Assembly (NCBI GenBank): GCA_900549685.1
Contig: UROX01000009.1
Coordinates: forward strand, 1-28,121
DNA length: 28,121 bases
Direction of reading: 5' to 3'
From: an uncultured Alistipes sp.
Lineage (GTDB): Bacteria > Bacteroidota > Bacteroidia > Bacteroidales > Rikenellaceae
Shown here one piece after another: positions 23,975 through 28,121 of the stretch (positions are counted from its first letter, which is position 1; every line of letters begins with the position of its first letter). The notes under the pieces were generated by a model. The model did no database searches, was not told where the DNA came from, and saw only the letters and a list, made by a program, of their open reading frames with translations. The translations under genes and the position numbers were made by a program.

Positions 23975-25021
23975 CTACCACTCATCGTCCGGATGCGCGG
24001 AGGCGGGTTTCAGATGCGTCTTGTTTTCGGCGTTCCAGTTCGAGTGGTCGGGTTTGCGCTCCTCGTCGAACCGGATGAGCGGCAGCAGGAACAGCCACGT
24101 AACGATGCAGAAGGGAGCCGTCAGCGTGGCAATGCCCAGCGGAGTCGTCAGCACGTTCATGCCCGCCTGCACGAACACGGTGACCAGAATACCCAGCACG
24201 GCCCACAGCGCCGACCGGAGACCGGGTTTATAGAACACCGTCGCCAGAGCGATACCCGTCAGCGTAGGGCTGAAACCGTACAATCCTTCGGCGATGTCGG
24301 ACCCCGAGGCTTTCAGCGCCACGGCCGTCAGCACGGCCAGCGCCGAACCGATGGCAGCCCACAACGCGGCCCAGCGGTCGCAAAGCAACAGTCCGACGAG
24401 AAACAGCAGTCCCGTCACCCACGAGTCGATCAGGAAAACCTGCGCGATACCTTTGAGCCAGCCCTCGACGAGCAGACCGAAAGAGGGATGCGCCACGGAC
24501 ACGAAGTCCCCCGGAAGTCCCGGATCGGACATGTGGGCAGGCGGCATACCGTGCATGGCGCGGGCGGCCAGCAGGAACATCCATGTACAGAAAACGAACG
24601 GAAAGGTGAGCGAGTTCGTTTTCCACGGCGCCATAACGTTGTTGAATCCGGTGCGTACCCATGTGGTGAGCGCGGCGCAAAGCACCAGCGCCAGCCACAT
24701 CCATACGGTATGGCCCATGAACGTGGGGAAGGCGCATCCCACGAGAATGCCGTTGAAGCCCCACAGTCCCTGCCGTCCGTCCGCCTCCGGCAGACCGAGC
24801 AGACGCCCCGTGAGGGTGGATACCGCCAGCCCCAGCACAGCGCCCCAGGCCACGAGACCCGAGTCCGTCGCATAGGCGCCCCAGAATATGCCGCACAGGA
24901 AGAGCAGTCCCGTCCATGCGCTGTTCTGAAACATGACCTGTCCCGCGCCGCGCAGCAGCGAGCGGATGAATTCGAAAGAGTCGTCGCCGGATCGTCTCAT
25001 GCCGGCTGCCGTATTTGCCAT
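23975..25021 (-). CDS. Urea channel/transporter (UT family)
   Basis: A 348-aa inner-membrane protein of the urea transporter family, which lets urea pass down its gradient. The two-fold repeat of the family is visible. Each half has a GLWGFNGILVGCAF- or GLYGFSPTLTGIAL-type segment (near 85-100 and 245-260), followed later by an NSLTFPFVFCTWMF- or TLTAPFCIVTWLF-type segment that lines the pore. About ten membrane segments are expected. The C-terminal tail (SNWNAENKTHLK) is hydrophilic. It sits 36 bp after ureD and before the nickel transporter genes, all on the same strand, which supports supply of urea to urease. The gene could be named yut or utp by analogy, but I leave the symbol open. Confidence 0.9.
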   Translation of the reverse strand: MANTAAGMRRSGDDSFEFIRSLLRGAGQVMFQNSAWTGLLFLCGIFWGAYATDSGLVAWGAVLGLAVSTLTGRLLGLPEADGRQGLWGFNGILVGCAFPTFMGHTVWMWLALVLCAALTTWVRTGFNNVMAPWKTNSLTFPFVFCTWMFLLAARAMHGMPPAHMSDPGLPGDFVSVAHPSFGLLVEGWLKGIAQVFLIDSWVTGLLFLVGLLLCDRWAALWAAIGSALAVLTAVALKASGSDIAEGLYGFSPTLTGIALATVFYKPGLRSALWAVLGILVTVFVQAGMNVLTTPLGIATLTAPFCIVTWLFLLPLIRFDEERKPDHSNWNAENKTHLKPASAHPDDEW

Positions 25022-25057
25022 CGTCGAAAATGTTTTACAGTGTTTTACGTTCGTCGG

Positions 25058-25978
25058 TTATCGCCACGGGAACTCCTCGGGCAGAGGTTTGCCCTTGACC
25101 TGCATCCGCACAGTGGAGCAGAATTCCCTGACGAGTCGTTTCACGGGCCCGGTCTCTTCGCCGAGCGCCTTGTAGAGCAGCCCGCAGTCGCCCGGCAGGC
25201 GGGTGATGCCGGCCGCCAGCTTCCGGTCGCGGTCGATGAAGGCCTCCGTCCGCTCGTAGATACGGTCGGCCTGCTCGGAGGGCGTCAGCACGATCACGTT
25301 GGCGAAGACGTCGTAGCCGTTCATGACGCCCAACGTCGCGGGTGTATGCTCGGCCGGTCGGACGACGAACTTCTCGCGGAAAAGCCGTTCGCCGTCGGGG
25401 CGTTCGGCCCGCGTGCAGACCGAGAGGATGTCGTAGCGGAACCGTTCGCCGTCGCGGAAATATTTGCGTCCGCTCATGTAGATCTCCGAGTAGAAAAGCG
25501 TCGCCGAAGGTGCGATGCGGATTTCTGTGTCGGCGATGAAGCGGGTATGGGCGCACGGGATGGTCGGTTCGGGAAGGTATTCCAGATAGGCGTTCTCTTC
25601 GAGCTCGAAGCGTTGGCGCAGGCCCGAATAGTTGTGGCGCATCTCGGCCAGTTTCGTGGCCGCGCCCGTCGAGATATGGGCGTAGGCGTCGCGGCGGACG
25701 GTGAAGTTCTGTTCGTAACGGTCTCCGTCCACGTTGGGTCCCCCCGACGAGAGGATATAGACGCAGGGCATTTCGGGCATCGCCTCGTCGAAGTAGAGCT
25801 CCTGCTGCACGATGAGCGGCGCACGCCGTTCCCAGTCGCGCATGACGGAGCGGCCCTCGGCGTCGAGTTCGAAACCCAGGCGCAGATAACCCGTTTTCCC
25901 CGGCGAACCGACGGGCATGGCCTTCGGTTCGGCGAGGTACGGGCGCATCTCTCTGGCTGTCGCGAAATTCATCGTCAT
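25058..25978 (-). CDS. ureD: Urease accessory protein UreD (UreH)
   Basis: The 306-aa accessory protein that binds apo-urease and, with UreF and UreG, forms the complex that delivers nickel. UreD hallmarks include QQELYFDEAMPEMPCVYILS followed by GGPNVDGDRYEQ, and later RHNYSGLRQRFELEENAYLEY, AFIDRDRKLAAG and a C-terminal RxLVREFCSTVR segment. The ATG overlaps the ureG stop (ATGA), so the two are translationally coupled. A second ATG two codons in would serve almost equally. Placing ureD after ureG is one of several known urease orders. The 36-bp gap that follows holds two copies of TGTTTTAC. Confidence 0.92.
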   Translation of the reverse strand: MTMNFATAREMRPYLAEPKAMPVGSPGKTGYLRLGFELDAEGRSVMRDWERRAPLIVQQELYFDEAMPEMPCVYILSSGGPNVDGDRYEQNFTVRRDAYAHISTGAATKLAEMRHNYSGLRQRFELEENAYLEYLPEPTIPCAHTRFIADTEIRIAPSATLFYSEIYMSGRKYFRDGERFRYDILSVCTRAERPDGERLFREKFVVRPAEHTPATLGVMNGYDVFANVIVLTPSEQADRIYERTEAFIDRDRKLAAGITRLPGDCGLLYKALGEETGPVKRLVREFCSTVRMQVKGKPLPEEFPWR

Positions 25979-26628
25979 ACGGCAGCGGGTGTTTCCTCTT
26001 TCCGGTCGAGGTCTATATCGAAAAGAGCCGTGCGGCGGATAAGTTCCACCAGCTCCTCGATACCCTCGCCCGTCATGCAGTTCGTGAAAAGGAAAGGCTT
26101 ACCGGGACGCATCGCCTCCGAATCGCGGCGCATGACTTCCAGGTCGGCATGGACATAGGGCGCCAGGTCGGTCTTGTTGATGACCAGAATATCGGACTGC
26201 GATATGCCGGGACCGTCCTTGCGGGGAATCTTGTCGCCGGCGGCCACGTCGATCACGTAAATGAAAAAGTCCACCAGCGCAGGGCTGAACGTGAGCGTCA
26301 GGTTGTCGCCGCCCGACTCGATGAGCACGACGTCGCCGTCGGGGAAACGCGCCTCCATCTCTTCGACGGCCGCGATGTTCATCGAGGGGTCTTCGCGCAC
26401 GGCCGTATGCGGACAGGCGCCCGTCTCGACGCCGATGATCCGTTCTTCGACCAGAATGCCCTTGAGCATTTTCCGCACGTGTTTGGCGTCCTCGGTAGTC
26501 ACCACGTCGTTGGTGATGATAAGCACTTTGTAGCCCATATCGAGCAGGCGGGGGGTAATGGCCTCGATGAGCGCCGTCTTTCCCGAACCCACAGGTCCGC
26601 CGATTCCTATTCTGCAAGTGTTATTCAT
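25975..26628 (-). CDS. ureG: Urease accessory GTPase UreG
   Basis: This 217-aa GTPase hydrolyses GTP and hands Ni2+ to the urease active site in complex with UreF and UreD. The P-loop GGPVGSGKT lies at 10-18. The metal-binding Cys-Pro-His of GACPHTAVRED gives C72 and H74. A conserved ESGGDNLTLTFSP stretch is at about 105, and the guanine-recognition motif NKTD lies near 158-161. All parts are intact and the length is normal (about 200-220 aa). It follows ureF by 22 bp and overlaps ureD. Confidence 0.96.
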   Translation of the reverse strand: MNNTCRIGIGGPVGSGKTALIEAITPRLLDMGYKVLIITNDVVTTEDAKHVRKMLKGILVEERIIGVETGACPHTAVREDPSMNIAAVEEMEARFPDGDVVLIESGGDNLTLTFSPALVDFFIYVIDVAAGDKIPRKDGPGISQSDILVINKTDLAPYVHADLEVMRRDSEAMRPGKPFLFTNCMTGEGIEELVELIRRTALFDIDLDRKEETPAAV

Positions 26629-26650
26629 ATTCGTTTCGGTCTTTAATCGG

Positions 26651-27343
26651 TTAGTTCATAAACATTCGTTTGATTCCTTTTTCGTGCAGCGAAGCCAGAA
26701 TGTCCGTCTGCGGAGCGAAAGCATGCATTTCGTCCAGCTCCATTTCGCTCGCGGTCTCGTACATCCGGTCGATCCGCCGGCTCATGTCGAACAGAATCCG
26801 CTGCGTGTCGTAGTGCGAGACCCGCACGCAACGCAGCGCGGCGCTCAACACCATGTTGGCCGTGCCGTACTGCTGCGAACAGAAGAGTCCCCGCTCCGAT
26901 ATGCCGCACGCGGCGAAAAGGATGCCCTGCGCCACGGGATAGGTCCCCGGCGTACGGCCGGCGTCGATGTCGCTGAGCCAGCGATCGACGAGGTCGTCGG
27001 AGAGAATGCGGCGCGAGAGTTCGGCCAGCTTCTTACCCATGCGCAGCGTCATCTGGCGGGCTTCGGCGTTCATCTTGCACAGGATCACATACCGGTCGGC
27101 CTCGGGAATGCCGTCGTAACGGCCCTGTTCGCGGCACCGGTATGCGTGCAACGCGGCCACGCCGTCGGTAAAAGCCGCTTGGCGGACGACGTCGTGCGCA
27201 TACTGTTCGAGCGTCGCGGCGTCGTGCACGAGTCCTTCTTCGGCAGCCGTCTCGATACCGTTCGAAAACGAGAAGGAGCCGACGGGAAATGCCGAGTCGG
27301 AAAACTGGAGCAGCCGCATGAATTCGGTCGCGTCGTTGGACAT
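26651..27343 (-). CDS. ureF: Urease accessory protein UreF
   Basis: The all-helical 230-aa accessory protein that bridges UreD and UreG on apo-urease and gates nickel transfer. The family start LLQFSDSAFPVGSFSFSNGIE is seen right after the N-terminus, followed by helices such as TDGVAALHAYRCREQGRYDG and the C-terminal LSAALRCVRVSHYDTQRILF region. I chose the ATG at 27343, which lies 10 nt after the ureE stop and gives a UreF-like N-terminus. Frames starting at 27364 or 27397 would overlap the His-rich end of ureE and add unlikely residues. Confidence 0.93.
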   Translation of the reverse strand: MSNDATEFMRLLQFSDSAFPVGSFSFSNGIETAAEEGLVHDAATLEQYAHDVVRQAAFTDGVAALHAYRCREQGRYDGIPEADRYVILCKMNAEARQMTLRMGKKLAELSRRILSDDLVDRWLSDIDAGRTPGTYPVAQGILFAACGISERGLFCSQQYGTANMVLSAALRCVRVSHYDTQRILFDMSRRIDRMYETASEMELDEMHAFAPQTDILASLHEKGIKRMFMN

Positions 27344-27353
27344 AGGCTCGGTC

Positions 27354-27935
27354 TTAATGTGCATGTTCGTATTCGGGATGATGGTGATGATGGACATCGC
27401 TGTCGGGTCCGGTGCCGCCGAACAGGCGTCGGATTTCGTGAGGCGCCAGATAGGGGATCACCTCCGATCCGGGCTGGAACGACCACGCAACGTCCTCGAT
27501 GCGGTGCGTACGCATGACGCTGTCCATTACTTTACGGTCCACCGTGAGCGGAACGTAGACTTTGGTTCCCTTGACCACGGCGGGCCAGTGCTGGTTGCCG
27601 ATGGCGTGTCCCAGCTCGACGGCCGTGTGGATGATGGTTTCGGGCTTCTGTGCCGCCAGCGCGCCGAGATCGGCCACCAGCACATCGCTCAGGCAGATGC
27701 GCAGCGCGACGATACGGCGCTCTTCGGGCAGGTATTCGATGATGTCGCCGTCGTGCAGTTGCGAATGACGGGCCAGCGCGACGGCATACTCGTTGCCGCG
27801 GGCGCTCTTTACGACGAAACGGCTTTTCTGGGCCGTCCACTGGTCGAGATCGAGGTACTCGACGTCGGCTTCCGCTACACGCTTTTTCCATTCGGGCGCG
27901 TGAAGGTTGCCGGTGATTTCGGTGTAGATTTTCAT
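27354..27935 (-). CDS. ureE: Urease accessory nickel chaperone UreE
   Basis: A 193-aa cytoplasmic Ni2+ chaperone. The N-terminal peptide-binding domain (about 1-75) reads MKIYTEITGNLH, then LDLDQWTAQKSRFVVKSARG. The central metal-binding domain contains GHAIGNQHWPAVVKG (the GNxHxP core of UreE). The C-terminus ends in a His-rich tail, HHHHHPEYEHAH, which in other UreE proteins binds extra nickel. I begin at the ATG at 27935; an upstream ATG at 27986 would add 17 non-family residues and run into the hairpin after ureC. ureF follows 10 nt after the stop. Confidence 0.93.
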   Translation of the reverse strand: MKIYTEITGNLHAPEWKKRVAEADVEYLDLDQWTAQKSRFVVKSARGNEYAVALARHSQLHDGDIIEYLPEERRIVALRICLSDVLVADLGALAAQKPETIIHTAVELGHAIGNQHWPAVVKGTKVYVPLTVDRKVMDSVMRTHRIEDVAWSFQPGSEVIPYLAPHEIRRLFGGTGPDSDVHHHHHPEYEHAH

Positions 27936-27965
27936 TCGGTCGGTTTTTTCGTATTCGTAATGGAA

Positions 27966-28002
27966 TTTCGGGAGTCGCCCTCGCACGGGACGACTCCCGA
28001 AA
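27966..28002 (-). promoter_or_regulatory. Stem-loop between ureC and ureE
   Basis: Perfect 12-bp arms (TTTCGGGAGTCG at 27966-27977 and its complement at 27991-28002), extendable by three GC pairs across one bulged A, enclose a short loop. There is no T-run after either side, so a full intrinsic terminator is unlikely. An mRNA-stabilising or partial attenuation element is a better guess. Confidence 0.6.
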
Positions 28003-28007
28003 AAGGT

Positions 28008-28121
28008 TTAGCTGAACCAGTAGAGCTGGCCGAGCGGGAATTTTTCAGCCGGCTTGACATAGACATGCACCCCGTTCACCGTCACGGCGAACGTTTCGGG
28101 ATCGATGTCGATGCGGGGCAT
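28008..28121 (-). CDS. ureC: Urease subunit alpha, C-terminal end only (partial)
   Basis: The last 37 codons and stop of a frame that enters from beyond the right edge. The residues MPRIDIDPETFAVTVNGVHV, then PAEKFPLGQLYWFS, match the C-terminal tail of the catalytic urease subunit (pattern DPETYxVxxDGxxxxxxPAxxLPLxQxYFLF). The initial Met is internal to the full protein, not a start. The active site and nickel ligands lie outside the window. Identity is supported by the ureEFGD genes that follow on the same strand. Confidence 0.85.
   Translation of the reverse strand: MPRIDIDPETFAVTVNGVHVYVKPAEKFPLGQLYWFS

Noticed and set aside
25031..25050. Doubled TGTTTTAC between ureD and the urea channel gene as a regulator site
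   Set aside because: Only two short A+T-rich copies inside a 36-bp operon gap, with no promoter nearby; chance is sufficient.
23852..26158. 768-codon plus-strand open frame across the urea channel, ureD and ureG
   Set aside because: It is antisense to three well-recognised genes, and its translation is Arg/His/Gln-rich without any domain.

Overview
The window looks like chromosomal DNA from a G+C-rich, gut-type member of the Bacteroidales, most like Alistipes/Rikenellaceae. This rests on protein resemblance and on Bacteroidetes promoter signatures (-7 box TAnnTTTG, often with a TTTG about 20 bp upstream) before several genes. Shine-Dalgarno sequences are largely absent, and genes often start in A-rich leaders. 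The lineage is an inference; no rRNA, tRNA, CRISPR array, insertion sequence or phage gene was recognised.

Left part (1-9.7 kb): lysS (lysyl-tRNA synthetase) and tpiA (triose-phosphate isomerase) read rightward, and tpiA is closed by a 32-bp perfect palindrome terminator. After about 0.9 kb of apparently non-coding DNA comes a secreted GH106-type alpha-L-rhamnosidase-like enzyme with a textbook Bacteroidetes promoter. It converges on a xylose-isomerase-like sugar isomerase/epimerase. A CorC/CNNM-type membrane protein with CBS domains follows.

Middle (10.2-18.2 kb): mtnA (methylthioribose-1-phosphate isomerase) stands alone on the minus strand. Next is a minus-strand set reading DUF1573 exported protein, then an NfnA-like FAD/[2Fe-2S] subunit, then an NfnB/GltD-like NADPH oxidoreductase subunit. 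bioB and bioD are divergent, and their -7 boxes mirror each other around one base. A small unknown membrane protein and an alkyltransferase-like protein (MGMT fold, catalytic Cys replaced) follow.

Right part (18.2-28.1 kb): a long spacer precedes a 652-aa membrane protein that appears to join an FUSC/aromatic-acid-exporter-like half to a major facilitator half. It converges on a long minus-strand cluster. In transcription order this is ureC (3' end only), ureE, ureF, ureG, ureD, a urea channel/transporter, a NikM-NikN/PDGLE fusion, NikQ and NikO. Read together, the cluster takes in urea, takes in nickel, delivers nickel to apo-urease and hydrolyses urea to ammonia and CO2. It ends at a 19-bp-arm hairpin shared with the convergent transporter.

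The most unusual items are the FUSC-MFS fusion, the compact urea plus nickel module, the mirrored bioB/bioD promoters, a Ser at a usual cluster-Cys position of BioB, a stem-loop without U-tract between ureC and ureE, and several long G+C-rich spacers with recurrent TCCG/CGGA words.
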